Positions 29,767 to 37,886 of a stretch of DNA of 52,730 nt are shown piece by piece. A model generated the notes under the pieces. It saw nothing but the letters and a program-made list of their open reading frames with translations, was not told the origin of the DNA and did no database searches. A program made the translations under genes and the position numbers. The DNA is from an uncultured Caulobacteraceae bacterium (lineage in GTDB: Bacteria > Pseudomonadota > Alphaproteobacteria > Caulobacterales > Caulobacteraceae). The stretch is taken from NCBI GenBank assembly GCA_946482375.1, contig CAMLRH010000001.1, positions 1-52,730 of the forward strand, given 5' to 3'. Each line of letters begins with the position of its first letter. Position 1 is the stretch's first letter.

Positions 29767-30675
29767 ATGTCAGCAGTCAACACCGGCAACATCGCCAAGC
29801 TGCTCTGGCCTGGCCTCAACGCCATCTGGGGCGAGTACAAAGAGCACCCGATGGAATATCGGGACCTGTTCGACACCCAATCGTCGGACAAGGCGTACGA
29901 GGAAGATCAGCTCCTGCCCGGCCTGGGCCTGGCGCCGATCAAGACCGAGGGCGCCGCGACCCAGTACGACTCCACCGCTCAGGGCCTGACCTCGCGCTAT
30001 ACGCACGTGGCCTACTCCCTGGGCTTCATCCTGACCCGCGAGGCGCTGGCCGACAACCAGTACAAGTCCAAGGCCCTCAAGGCGATGCGTATGCTGTCTC
30101 GTTCCTTCCGTCAGACGAAGGAAACCGTCGCCGCCAACGTCTACAACCGGGGCCACACCTCCGGCTATACCGGCGCTGACGGCAAGGTGCTGTTCGCAAC
30201 CGACCACCCGACCATCGGTGGCAACCAGTCCAACCGCCTGACCACGGCGGCGGACTTCTCGGAAGCGGCCCTTGAAGACCTCTGCGTCCTGATCGCCAAC
30301 GCGCAGGACGAACGGGGCCTCAAGGTCGCGCTGCAACCCAAGAGCCTGCACATCCCGACCGCCCTCATGTTCGAGGCGGCCCGGGTGCTGAAGTCGCTGG
30401 GCCAGAACGACACCGCCAACAACGCGACGAACGCCCTTCGTTCGATGGGCCTCTTCCAGGACGGCGCGAAGGTCAACCACTACTTCGACGACACGGACGC
30501 ATTCTTCGTGCGCACCGACGCCGAGCAGGGGCTGATCCACTTCGAGCGCGAAGCCCCTGAGTTCACTCAGGACAACGACTTCGACACCTCGAACCTGAAG
30601 TACAAGGGCTACGAACGGAACAGCTTCGGCTGGACCGACTTCCGCGGCGCTTACTCGAACGGCGGCGGCGCCTAA
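29767..30675 (+). CDS. Major capsid protein
   Basis: 302 aa. NIAKLLWPGLNAIWGEYKEH, then RYTHVAYSLGFILTREALAD and RMLSRSFRQTKETVAANVYN, TDHPTIGGNQSNRLTT and ALQPKSLHIPTALMFEAARV. The pattern resembles Mu gpT-like coat proteins with an HK97-type fold (TREAL helix near residue 90). No N-terminal propeptide is obvious, which fits a separate scaffold gene. It is the first gene before a hairpin at 30689, so it may be on a stabilised transcript. Confidence 0.85.
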   Translation: MSAVNTGNIAKLLWPGLNAIWGEYKEHPMEYRDLFDTQSSDKAYEEDQLLPGLGLAPIKTEGAATQYDSTAQGLTSRYTHVAYSLGFILTREALADNQYKSKALKAMRMLSRSFRQTKETVAANVYNRGHTSGYTGADGKVLFATDHPTIGGNQSNRLTTAADFSEAALEDLCVLIANAQDERGLKVALQPKSLHIPTALMFEAARVLKSLGQNDTANNATNALRSMGLFQDGAKVNHYFDDTDAFFVRTDAEQGLIHFEREAPEFTQDNDFDTSNLKYKGYERNSFGWTDFRGAYSNGGGA

Positions 30676-30688
30676 GCCATCGCCTATC

Positions 30689-30718
30689 GGGGCCGGGCTT
30701 CCCTCCCGGCTCGGCCCC
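30689..30718 (+). terminator. Strong hairpin after the coat gene
   Basis: GGGGCCGGGC and GCTCGGCCCC make a 10-bp stem with one mismatch or wobble and a ~10-base loop. No U-tract follows, so it is more likely an mRNA-stabilising or partial-termination structure than a full terminator. It is 14 bases beyond the coat stop. Confidence 0.45.
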
Positions 30719-30798
30719 ACCCCTTCCTCAGACATTCTGCGACGACCTGGGGCGCCACCCTGGCTTCTCCGGCTGGGCCGTCGCGCATGGAGACTACA

Positions 30799-31737
30799 AT
30801 GGCACTGACCAATTTCCCCGGCGGGATTTCCTCGCAAGGCGTTCCCGTCATCGGCGGGCCTTCGTTCTACGGCCGCTACTGGTTCGTGGACGCCAAGACC
30901 GGTTCGGACGGCAACAGCGGCAAGAGCCGCGACCGTCCGTTCGCCACCATGGCGAAGGCGTTCACGCAGCTCGACTCGAACGACGTGATCATCTTCCGCG
31001 GCAAGGTCCGCGAACAGGTCACCGCGCCCGACGGCGTGTTCGATGTCACCATCATCGGCGCCGGCAATCGACCCCGCCACGCCGACGACCACACCGAATC
31101 CGGAGGCGCTCGCGGCTCCTCGGCGGCGACCTGGGTGCTGCCCACGTCCCCCACGGCGGCGACCCCGCTCTTGACGGTCCGCAACCAGGGCTGGCGACTT
31201 CAGAACTTCCTCATGGGCGCCGACACCAATCAGGTCTGCGTCGATCTGGTCACCAACTCCGAAAGCGGCGACGACGAGTACAGCGCCGGCCACTTCTCCT
31301 GTTACGGGATGCGGTTCGACGGGGCCGGGATCGGCATCCGCGACAACGGCCCGGCCGGGTTCGTCGGCATCCACGACAGCTTCTTCCGGGGCCAGACCAC
31401 GGCCATTGCGGTCACCGCCGGCGCCGGGCCTGGAACCCGTTCGTGGTGGGAGATCACCGGCAATCGGTTCGAGAGCAACACCAACCACGTTGTGGCCGCC
31501 CTCGACCGCGCCCTGGTCAAGGGCAACATGTTCATGGCCTTCACGACCAAGGCGCTGGACGTGTCGGGCGGTTCGGTCGGGCTCAACGTCGTCACCGAGA
31601 ACGTGTTCACGGGCGACTACAGCACGGCCGCCTACGTCTCCGGCACGGACGACTTCTGGTTCAACAACCACGCCATTGACGCGGCTGAAACCGAAGTGGA
31701 CGCCGACGGCAAGACCAACGCCGTTCCGGCCGCCTGA
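30799..31737 (+). CDS. Right-handed beta-helix structural protein
   Basis: 312 aa from ATG 30799, with GGAG 6 bases upstream (ATG 30787 is in frame but badly placed). GRYWFVDAKTGSDGNSGKSR followed by DRPFATMAKAFTQLDSNDVI is the start of pectate-lyase-like solenoids; repeats such as GWRLQNFLMGADTNQVCVDL, GAGIGIRDNGPAGFVGIHDS and ALVKGNMFMAFTTKALDVSG describe successive coils. It lies between the coat and tail genes. I expect a virion surface protein, perhaps a head fibre or enzymatic spike. Confidence 0.7.
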   Translation: MALTNFPGGISSQGVPVIGGPSFYGRYWFVDAKTGSDGNSGKSRDRPFATMAKAFTQLDSNDVIIFRGKVREQVTAPDGVFDVTIIGAGNRPRHADDHTESGGARGSSAATWVLPTSPTAATPLLTVRNQGWRLQNFLMGADTNQVCVDLVTNSESGDDEYSAGHFSCYGMRFDGAGIGIRDNGPAGFVGIHDSFFRGQTTAIAVTAGAGPGTRSWWEITGNRFESNTNHVVAALDRALVKGNMFMAFTTKALDVSGGSVGLNVVTENVFTGDYSTAAYVSGTDDFWFNNHAIDAAETEVDADGKTNAVPAA

Positions 31738-31744
31738 TCCTGAC

Positions 31745-31766
31745 GGGGAGGGCTTCGGTCCTCCCC
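31745..31766 (+). terminator. Hairpin between beta-helix and next structural gene
   Basis: GGGGAGG and CCTCCCC pair perfectly around GCTTCGGT. No U-run. With the hairpin at 30689 it brackets the beta-helix gene, which suggests transcript processing or attenuation that sets gene dosage around the coat gene. Confidence 0.45.
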
Positions 31767-31785
31767 ACACCTTTAGGAGGCCAGC

Positions 31786-32166
31786 ATGGCAGCCGACACA
31801 GTTACCAGCCGCACGATCATCGACGGCCCGCGCAACGTCGTCATGTCGTTCACCAACGTGAGCGGCGGCGATGGCGAGGCGGCCGTGACCAAGGTGGACG
31901 TGTCCGCCCTCAGCGGCTCGCCCGCCACGGTCTCGATCAGGCGCGTCCGCTACAGCGTCTCCGGTATGGTCCTGACCATCCTGGAAGACGCCGACACCGA
32001 CGTTCGCGTGCTCGACCTTCAGGGTGACGGGATTCTCGACTTCTCCGAGTTCGGCGGCATCCCCAACAGCAAGGCCGCTGGGTACACCGGAGACCTGAAG
32101 TTCACCACCACGGGTCACACGGCGAACGACAGCTACTCCGTAATTCTGGAACTCACCAAGCAATGA
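31786..32166 (+). CDS. Head-region structural protein
   Basis: 126 aa with AGGAGG well placed before the ATG. SRTIIDGPRNVVMSFTNVSG, then EAAVTKVDVSALSG and VSIRRVRYSVSGMVLTILED, DFSEFGGIPN and YSVILELTKQ. An all-beta fold. Proteins starting T....I.dG.rn.v..ft..sdgsGE..v.KVD are common in podophages near the tail-tube connectors. Ends with an ATGA overlap. Confidence 0.6.
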   Translation: MAADTVTSRTIIDGPRNVVMSFTNVSGGDGEAAVTKVDVSALSGSPATVSIRRVRYSVSGMVLTILEDADTDVRVLDLQGDGILDFSEFGGIPNSKAAGYTGDLKFTTTGHTANDSYSVILELTKQ

Positions 32167-32408
32167 CCGGTGAGCAGCGACCGGGAGACCATCGCGTCAT
32201 TTGCGACCGGTCAGGCTTCAAGTGCTGGGCCTCGGAAACGGTCATCGAGTGGAACGGGCTACGCGTCCTGAAGCGCTTCGCCGACGGCTCCCGCCATCCG
32301 CAGGACTTCGTGCGCGGCGTCAAGGACGACCAGTCGGTGCGCAATCCCCGTCCCGAAGGCGCCGACGTGTTCCTTGAGCCCGGCGATGTCACGGCTGCCG
32401 ACCTGTAG
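32163..32408 (+). CDS. Conserved small phage protein
   Basis: 81 aa. VICDRSGFKCWASETVIEWN, then GLRVLKRFADGSRHPQDFVR and GVKDDQSVRNPRPE. This CDRSGFK...RHPQDFVRG.KDDQSV motif is a very common small phage protein in the head-tail region. It has two cysteines near the start. Function unknown; possibly a virion or assembly factor. Confidence 0.7.
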   Translation: MTGEQRPGDHRVICDRSGFKCWASETVIEWNGLRVLKRFADGSRHPQDFVRGVKDDQSVRNPRPEGADVFLEPGDVTAADL

Positions 32409-32415
32409 GTGACGC

Positions 32416-33084
32416 ATGGCGACCAGCGCTTCCACTGACTTCAACCGCACGGCGGCCGATATCGTCAACAAGGCGATGCGTCTGTGCGGCGTGAAGGGGC
32501 AGGGCTCCGCGCTGTCGGCGGCGGAGATGGAAGACGGGCTTGAGGCCCTGAACCTGATGCTCAAGACGTGGAGCACGAACCGCCGGCTCTCCCTGTTGGC
32601 TGAGGGCACGATCACGCCGCTGCTGGCCACGGCATCCTACGCGCTGTCGGCCAAGGCGCTGCGGGTGCTGTCGGTCCGCCGCCGCGTCTCCGGCAACGAT
32701 GTGCCGCTGATCGAGCTGTCCCGCGAGGAGTACTACGACCTTCCGACCAAGGCCGCGACGGGCACACCGAACAGCTTCTATTACGACCCCCAGCGGACCA
32801 CGGGCACGGTGTACCTGTGGCCCACGCCCGACGCCGGCTTCGTCGCCAACGGCTCGCTTCGCTACACCTATCGCCGCGTGATCGAGGACATCGACGCGCA
32901 AGGTAACGACCTCGACCTTCCGCAGGAGTGGTTCGAGGCGATTGCGTATAATCTCGCCGACCGGCTGGGCGATGAATACCCCCATGAGGGGCAGGATCGT
33001 ATCGCCAAGCGGGCCGCCGAACTCCTTGCTCAACTGGAGGGCTTCGACCAGGAGCCCGCCAGCCTGTTCATGAGCGCCGAATGA
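32416..33084 (+). CDS. P22 gp4-like tail accessory factor
   Basis: 222 aa. TAADIVNKAMRLCGVKGQGS and LSAAEMEDGLEALNLMLKTW, then ATASYALSAKALRVLSVRRR and LIELSREEYYDLPTKAATG. This is the gp4/packaged-DNA stabilisation family that binds the portal and closes the head. The C-terminal helices (WFEAIAYNLADRLGDEYPHE) are typical. It overlaps the gp10-like gene by 4 bases, the order seen in P22. Confidence 0.85.
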   Translation: MATSASTDFNRTAADIVNKAMRLCGVKGQGSALSAAEMEDGLEALNLMLKTWSTNRRLSLLAEGTITPLLATASYALSAKALRVLSVRRRVSGNDVPLIELSREEYYDLPTKAATGTPNSFYYDPQRTTGTVYLWPTPDAGFVANGSLRYTYRRVIEDIDAQGNDLDLPQEWFEAIAYNLADRLGDEYPHEGQDRIAKRAAELLAQLEGFDQEPASLFMSAE

Positions 33085-34496
33085 ACCCTGTCCCGATAGG
33101 AATCGTCGGTCCCTCGTCCAAGACCTATACCGAACATCAATCTTCCAGACTGGTGAACGGTTACCTCGAACAAGGCGACGGCGACGCCAAATCCCCCGTC
33201 GCCATTATCGGAACGCCGGGAATTTCGACGTTCTGCACGCTGTCTGGCGAAATCCGGGCGATGCACGTCATGGACGGCAGGCTGTTCGTGGTCGCCGGCA
33301 GCAAAATTTACGAGGTTTACGCGGACGCCACGACCCGCGAGTGGGCCTCGCTGCCCTCGGACGAGGGATTCTGCGGCCTGTCGGACAATAACGGGAAGAT
33401 CGTCGTCGGAGACGGCTATTTTCGTGTTCTCGTCCTCGATGAAGGCACGCTGACCCCGGTCCTGGTCGAGGACGAGACGCCTCTTGAGGGCTTCTGGTCG
33501 GCCTTCATCGACGGCACGACGCTCTATCAGGAGCGAAACACGGGCCAGGTCTGGTATTCCGACCTCAACGACCCCCAAACCGTCGGGGGGCTGAGTTTCG
33601 GGGCGGCTGAAGGCTCTCCCGACAAGAACGTCCACTTAGCAGTTCTCAACCGCGAAATCGTCATCTCCCAAACGGGCTCGATTGAGTATTGGGCCTCCAC
33701 CGGGGACACGGATGACCCCTTCGCGCGGGTGTCCGGTGGGTTCGTGGAGGGGGGTGCGCTAACCCCCTTCGCCGAGGCAGACAATTCGCTGTTCTGGATC
33801 GACGCCGACGAGTCCGGTCAGGGTATCGTTCGCAGGTTGTCGGGGTATGAGGGTGTCCGCGTCTCCACCCACGCGGTCGAGAAGGCGATCCGGGAGTATT
33901 CCGGCGACCTGACGAAGGTCAAACCCAGGACCTACGTGGAGGAGGGCCACACCTTCGTCGCTTTCGACCTTGATACGACCTGGGTCTACGACGCGGCGAC
34001 CAACTGGTGGCACGAGCGCGGCTGGACCAACCCGGCGACGGGGGAGTTCGAAAGGCAGCGCCAGAACTGCAACGCCTTCTGTTTCGGCCGCCATTTCGCC
34101 GGGGATCGGGCCAACGGCAAGGTCTACGTCCAGTCGCTGACGACCTATTCCGACGCGGGCGATCCGCTCGTCCTGGAGCGGATAACACCCCACCATTTCG
34201 GGCAGGGGAGAGCCTTCACCTGTGACGAGCTGGAAGTCTTCATGGAGACGGGCGTCGGGCTGGACGGCGCGGTCCAGGGCTCCAATCCCTCCGCCATGCT
34301 CTCCTACTCCACCGACGGCGGGCGCAACTGGTCCAACGAGATTACCGCGTCTATCGGCCGGATCGGCGAGACCGATACCCGCGTCCGCTTCAGGCGGCTC
34401 GGCAGCGGGCGTGACTGGGTCTTCCGCTTCAGGATATCCGATCCCGTTCGGCGGATAATCACTGGAGCGCAGGCCAGGGCGAGGGCGGGCCGGTGA
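33081..34496 (+). CDS. P22 gp10-like packaged-DNA stabilisation protein
   Basis: 471 aa, matching P22 gp10 length. VPIGIVGPSSKTYTEHQSSR and LVNGYLEQGDGDAKSPVAII start the family; repeated blade-like strands (HVMDGRLFVVAGSKIYEVYA, DNNGKIVVGDGYFRVLVLDE, NREIVISQTGSIEYWASTGD) suggest a beta-propeller-like ring. The C-terminal third (GLDGAVQGSNPSAMLSYSTD, WSNEITASIGRIGETDTRVR) is the conserved gp10 end. It forms a tail hub ring under gp4. Confidence 0.88.
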   Translation: MNPVPIGIVGPSSKTYTEHQSSRLVNGYLEQGDGDAKSPVAIIGTPGISTFCTLSGEIRAMHVMDGRLFVVAGSKIYEVYADATTREWASLPSDEGFCGLSDNNGKIVVGDGYFRVLVLDEGTLTPVLVEDETPLEGFWSAFIDGTTLYQERNTGQVWYSDLNDPQTVGGLSFGAAEGSPDKNVHLAVLNREIVISQTGSIEYWASTGDTDDPFARVSGGFVEGGALTPFAEADNSLFWIDADESGQGIVRRLSGYEGVRVSTHAVEKAIREYSGDLTKVKPRTYVEEGHTFVAFDLDTTWVYDAATNWWHERGWTNPATGEFERQRQNCNAFCFGRHFAGDRANGKVYVQSLTTYSDAGDPLVLERITPHHFGQGRAFTCDELEVFMETGVGLDGAVQGSNPSAMLSYSTDGGRNWSNEITASIGRIGETDTRVRFRRLGSGRDWVFRFRISDPVRRIITGAQARARAGR

Positions 34497-35176
34497 AGTA
34501 CATCGTCCCCCGCAAGGAGATGGCGCAGCTCGGGTTTCCGAGGCCGCTCATTGAACTGATATCGCAGCTCGCCGACTTCGCGCGGACGCAAGAGGACCTG
34601 GAGGCTGCGCAGGATGACATCGAGACCGCCGAGGGGAACATCGAGACCCTTCAGACGGACCTCGACGCGCTGGAGGAGGAGGTTGCCACGCTCCCGCTCC
34701 TCATCCCCCCCGCCCGGCCGCTCTCGATTGAGTCTACCGACATCACGGACGCGCTGGGCTTCACGCCGGCCAATGTGGCGGGCGACACGTTCACGGGCGA
34801 CGTCACGGCGCCGAACTTCATCGGCAACCTGATCGGAAATGCTGACACCGCGACGCTGGCGCTGGCCTCTGAAACGCTTCTGACAGCTCGTTCAATCGCC
34901 GCGACGGGTGACGGCGCCTGGTCGGTCAGTTTCGACGGCTCGGCCAATGTCTCGGCGGCGCTGACCTTGGCGACCGTGAATGCCGACGTTGGGACGTTCG
35001 GCTCCACAACCCTGATCCCTGTCCTGACAGTCAACGCAAAGGGCCTCGTGACTGCGGTTTCCACCGTAAGCCTGCCGCCAGGCGGGGCGTGGATGCCGCT
35101 GGCGAAGGGTACGGAGCCGATTGAGTTCGTTTCCAACGGCGAAGGGGCTCCAGTCATGGTGGCGTTCAATCCATGA
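34493..35176 (+). CDS. Tail needle/fibre-like protein with coiled coil
   Basis: 227 aa. Residues ~30-70 are a coiled coil (EDLEAAQDDIETAEGNIETL QTDLDALEEE), followed by FTPANVAGDTFTGDVTAPNF and the fibre-like repeat TLATVNADVGTFGSTTLIPV LTVNAKGLVTAVS. Position after gp4 and gp10 is that of the P22 tail needle gp26, which plugs the head. The coiled coil fits, but the C-terminal part is like fibres of siphoviruses. Probably a trimeric needle or fibre. Confidence 0.6.
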   Translation: MKYIVPRKEMAQLGFPRPLIELISQLADFARTQEDLEAAQDDIETAEGNIETLQTDLDALEEEVATLPLLIPPARPLSIESTDITDALGFTPANVAGDTFTGDVTAPNFIGNLIGNADTATLALASETLLTARSIAATGDGAWSVSFDGSANVSAALTLATVNADVGTFGSTTLIPVLTVNAKGLVTAVSTVSLPPGGAWMPLAKGTEPIEFVSNGEGAPVMVAFNP

Positions 35177-35859
35177 GCGATCCGACCCTTAACTACTTCG
35201 TCGGCTCCGGCACGGCGGCGGAAAGGGCGACCTTCACGCCAGACCCCCCCACTCCGTCTGCGGGACCTGACGCGGGCTACGTCTTCTATGAGACCGATAC
35301 CGGCCGCCTTTGGTCTTGGGATGGGTCCAACTGGAAGGTGATCGGCGCGGGTCGCCAGACTATCCCGATCATGGCGGCCGCGATGGTTGCCAACACGACC
35401 AACGGCGCCGCCTCAGGCACGACCGAGACCGCCACGAACGACGTCATGGTCCGGACGATGGACTTCGACCAGACGACTCAGGAGGGGGCGCAATTCATGG
35501 TCCCGATGCCCAAGGGCTGGAACGAGGGGACGGTCACATTTCAACCGATCTGGACGGCCTCGGCCGGCTCGGCGGCGGAAACAGTCGATTGGGAACTGCG
35601 GGCGGTGGCCTTCAGCAACGACGACGCGCTCGATGCCGCCTTCGGGACCGGTCAGACATCCTCTGACGCGCTGATAGCCACTGGGGACGTCCACATTGGA
35701 CCGGAGAGTTCCGCCATCACCATTGGTGGCTCACCGGCCGAGGGCGATCTCGTCGCCTACCAGATTAGGCGCAACGTCTCGTCGGACAATCTGGCCGGTG
35801 ACGCCAAGCTGATCGGCATCAACCTGTTCATCACCTATAGCGCTCCGGACGACGCGTGA
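35173..35859 (+). CDS. Tail-associated beta-structured protein
   Basis: 228 aa. It opens PTLNYFVGSGTAAERATFTP and DAGYVFYETDTGRLWSWDGS NWKVIG, a motif found at starts of fibre-adaptor proteins. The rest contains FQPIWTASAGSAAETVDWEL and DAKLIGINLFITYSAPDD. A lectin or jelly-roll fold is likely. Probably a virion component; no catalytic motif seen. Confidence 0.55.
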   Translation: MSDPTLNYFVGSGTAAERATFTPDPPTPSAGPDAGYVFYETDTGRLWSWDGSNWKVIGAGRQTIPIMAAAMVANTTNGAASGTTETATNDVMVRTMDFDQTTQEGAQFMVPMPKGWNEGTVTFQPIWTASAGSAAETVDWELRAVAFSNDDALDAAFGTGQTSSDALIATGDVHIGPESSAITIGGSPAEGDLVAYQIRRNVSSDNLAGDAKLIGINLFITYSAPDDA

Positions 35860-36557
35860 TCGTGCTTCCGAGTCTAAGCTACGCGGGCATTCCGGCGGCG
35901 GCTGGGGGTGGCCCGGCGGGGCCGACACCCGCCTTCAAGTCGGTCAGTGCAATAGGGGCCGGTACATCGCCCGTTGCCGTGACCTGGCCTGCGACGGCAT
36001 TGAACGACGTCGCTGTTCTTCAGGTGTCCAGCAACACGCTGAACACCGTCTACACCATCGACACGCCCTCTGGGGCCTGGGGCGTGCTGGCGGGGCCGCA
36101 AACGCGGGAATCGCTGACGACCAAGGCGTTTTGGCTGCGCTGCGCCGGGACTGAGAGCGGATCGGTCTCGGTGACGATCTCGGGCGGCTCTGGCGGTAGC
36201 TCGCCTACAGCCGTAGCGCTGTCCCTGTGGACGGGGTGCAAGGAAACCGGCGATCCCTTCGAGGCCGCCACCGGGAATGGCGGTACGGGCTCGTCAATGG
36301 TGGGCTCCGCCATTGTTACGACCGGCGCCAATCGCCGCATCGTCACCCTCGGCGTTACGGAGAACGACGTGCTGTCCAACTCCGCGCCCAACTTCAGTGA
36401 GCGGTATGACCTGACCACCACGGCCGGGCTCGACGCGGCTTTAAGCTGTTACGACTTCGAGAAGGTGGCGGCCGGGTCGCAAGGGGCGGAGACCATCACG
36501 CTCGCGGCTGGTGTCAACCGCTGGTGCACCTTGAGCTTTGCGCTGTTGCCGACATGA
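35856..36557 (+). CDS. Beta-sandwich tail-region protein
   Basis: 233 aa from a GTG overlapping the previous stop. FKSVSAIGAGTSPVAVTWPA, then DVAVLQVSSNTLNTVYTIDT, FWLRCAGTESGSVSVTISGG, and VTTGANRRIVTLGVTENDVL. It reads as an immunoglobulin-like or carbohydrate-binding beta sandwich, typical of phage proteins that decorate virions. It overlaps the following gene by 4 bases. Confidence 0.5.
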   Translation: MIVLPSLSYAGIPAAAGGGPAGPTPAFKSVSAIGAGTSPVAVTWPATALNDVAVLQVSSNTLNTVYTIDTPSGAWGVLAGPQTRESLTTKAFWLRCAGTESGSVSVTISGGSGGSSPTAVALSLWTGCKETGDPFEAATGNGGTGSSMVGSAIVTTGANRRIVTLGVTENDVLSNSAPNFSERYDLTTTAGLDAALSCYDFEKVAAGSQGAETITLAAGVNRWCTLSFALLPT

Positions 36558-36886
36558 ACCTGAAACGCCTGTGCACAACGACGGTCAACTCGGCGGCGAC
36601 AGTCGCCTACACGGCCGACTCCGTTAGCGCCCGCATCGACGCCATCACTCTGACCAACGACTCCGGCTCGGCTGTGACGGTGAGCATCTGGCTACCGGCT
36701 GGGGGCAATCCCTCAGCCGCCAACCGTGTGCTGAAGGACAAGAGCATCGGGGCGGGGCTGTCCTACGTCGTCAAGGAAGCCGTGCCTCACACACTGGAAG
36801 ACGGCCACACGCTGGTCGCCTCCGCGTCTACCGGCGGGGTCGTTGCGCTCGTCGCATCGGGCATCGAGATTGAAGCCGCCGCGTAG
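36554..36886 (+). CDS. Small beta-structured protein
   Basis: 110 aa from ATG 36554 (ATGA overlap). LCTTTVNSAATVAYTADSVS, then RIDAITLTNDSGSAVTVSIW and LVASASTGGVVALVASGIEI. This resembles short beta-sandwich proteins that often occur in phage tail and head regions. Probably virion-associated; function unknown. Confidence 0.5.
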   Translation: MNLKRLCTTTVNSAATVAYTADSVSARIDAITLTNDSGSAVTVSIWLPAGGNPSAANRVLKDKSIGAGLSYVVKEAVPHTLEDGHTLVASASTGGVVALVASGIEIEAAA

Positions 36887-37280
36887 GGCGACGCCCGATG
36901 ACGTGGCGATGGTCGCCACGCTCGGCATCAGCTTTCACGAGCGCTTCGGGATCGGCCCCACCGGGTTCGAAGCTGCGTCGTTCGCGACCTCCGTTGCCCG
37001 GGTGGTCGAAGAGGGCGCGGTGTTCGTCACGGATAGCGGCGCCATCGGCCTCGTCCTCAGCCGGTCCATTCTCGACCACTCGAAGAGACTGGCGCTCGAA
37101 CTCTTCTTCTACGCCCCCGACGGGGACGGAGATGCCCTCCGCAAGTCCGCCGAGGCATGGGCAGCAGAGAACGCCGACGTTCTCGTCATGAGCGCGCACG
37201 AGCCCGCCGAGCGGGCCTCCAACTGGTATCGCCGCAAGGGCTACGCCCCCCTCGGCCGGCAATTCACGAAGGTGATGTAG
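36870..37280 (+). CDS. GNAT-like acetyltransferase-fold protein
   Basis: 136 aa. I start at TTG 36870 because KPPRRATPDDVAMVATLG corresponds to the first strand and helix of GNAT proteins (RPAT.DDV..LV.LG..FHE); other in-frame starts are GTG 36903 and ATG 36909. SGAIGLVLSRSILDHSKRLA, LELFFYAPDGDGDALRKSAE and ASNWYRRKGYAPLGRQF fit the fold, although the acetyl-CoA Q/R-x-x-G-x-G/A loop is weak (GDGDA). It precedes the ejection genes, where P22 has gene 14; activity is uncertain. Confidence 0.65.
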   Translation: MKPPRRATPDDVAMVATLGISFHERFGIGPTGFEAASFATSVARVVEEGAVFVTDSGAIGLVLSRSILDHSKRLALELFFYAPDGDGDALRKSAEAWAAENADVLVMSAHEPAERASNWYRRKGYAPLGRQFTKVM

Positions 37281-37886
37281 ATGGGTCTGATTGTAGACTG
37301 GTTCTTTGGCGACAAGTCGAAGGACGCCCAGGAAAAGGCCGCCAACAAGGGCATCGAGGCCTCCAAGTACGCGACCGACAAGACGATCAAGTACCTCACC
37401 GAGACGCGCGACCAGATCAGGACGGACAACGAGCCGTGGCGTCAGGCGGGGACGCGAGCGCTTGGCCGCCTTGAGGGCCTTTCAACGAACCCCAACGCGT
37501 TCCAGGCCGATCCTGGCTATCAGTGGCGGTTCCAGCAGGGCGTGGACGCGGTTGACCGGTCCGCCGCCGCCTCCGGCCGGTTGAACTCCGGCGGGACCAT
37601 GAAGGCGTTGACCCGCTACGGGCAGGGGTTCGGCTCGCAGGAGTTCCAGAACGTCTGGAACAGGCAGGCCGGGCTTGCCGGGGTCGGGCAGACGGCGAAT
37701 GCCGCCAATGCGTCGGCCGGGCAAAACTTCGCCAATGGCGCGGGCAACGCCATGTTCAACCACGCCCAAAACCGCATCTCGGGTTACAACCAGATCGGTA
37801 ATGCCCAGTCCAACTTCTGGGGCGGGCTGCACGGCTCCCTGAACAGCTACGGCAACATGTTCGCCAATCTCATGGGGGGCTTCTAA
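37281..37886 (+). CDS. Ejection (pilot) protein, P22 gp7-like
   Basis: 201 aa. GLIVDWFFGDKSKDAQEKAA, then QIRTDNEPWRQAGTRALGRL and FQADPGYQWRFQQGVDAVDR, AAASGRLNSGGTMKALTRYG and NAMFNHAQNRISGYNQIGNA. The GYQWRFQQG..A.DRSAAA.G.L.SGG motif is a hallmark of virion internal/DNA-transfer proteins. It would be packed in the head and injected before DNA. A TAATG overlap couples it to the next ejection gene. Confidence 0.82.
   Translation: MGLIVDWFFGDKSKDAQEKAANKGIEASKYATDKTIKYLTETRDQIRTDNEPWRQAGTRALGRLEGLSTNPNAFQADPGYQWRFQQGVDAVDRSAAASGRLNSGGTMKALTRYGQGFGSQEFQNVWNRQAGLAGVGQTANAANASAGQNFANGAGNAMFNHAQNRISGYNQIGNAQSNFWGGLHGSLNSYGNMFANLMGGF

Noticed and set aside
29770..32163. 797-codon open frame on the minus strand
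   Set aside because: Antisense to the capsid genes with no domain; shadow.
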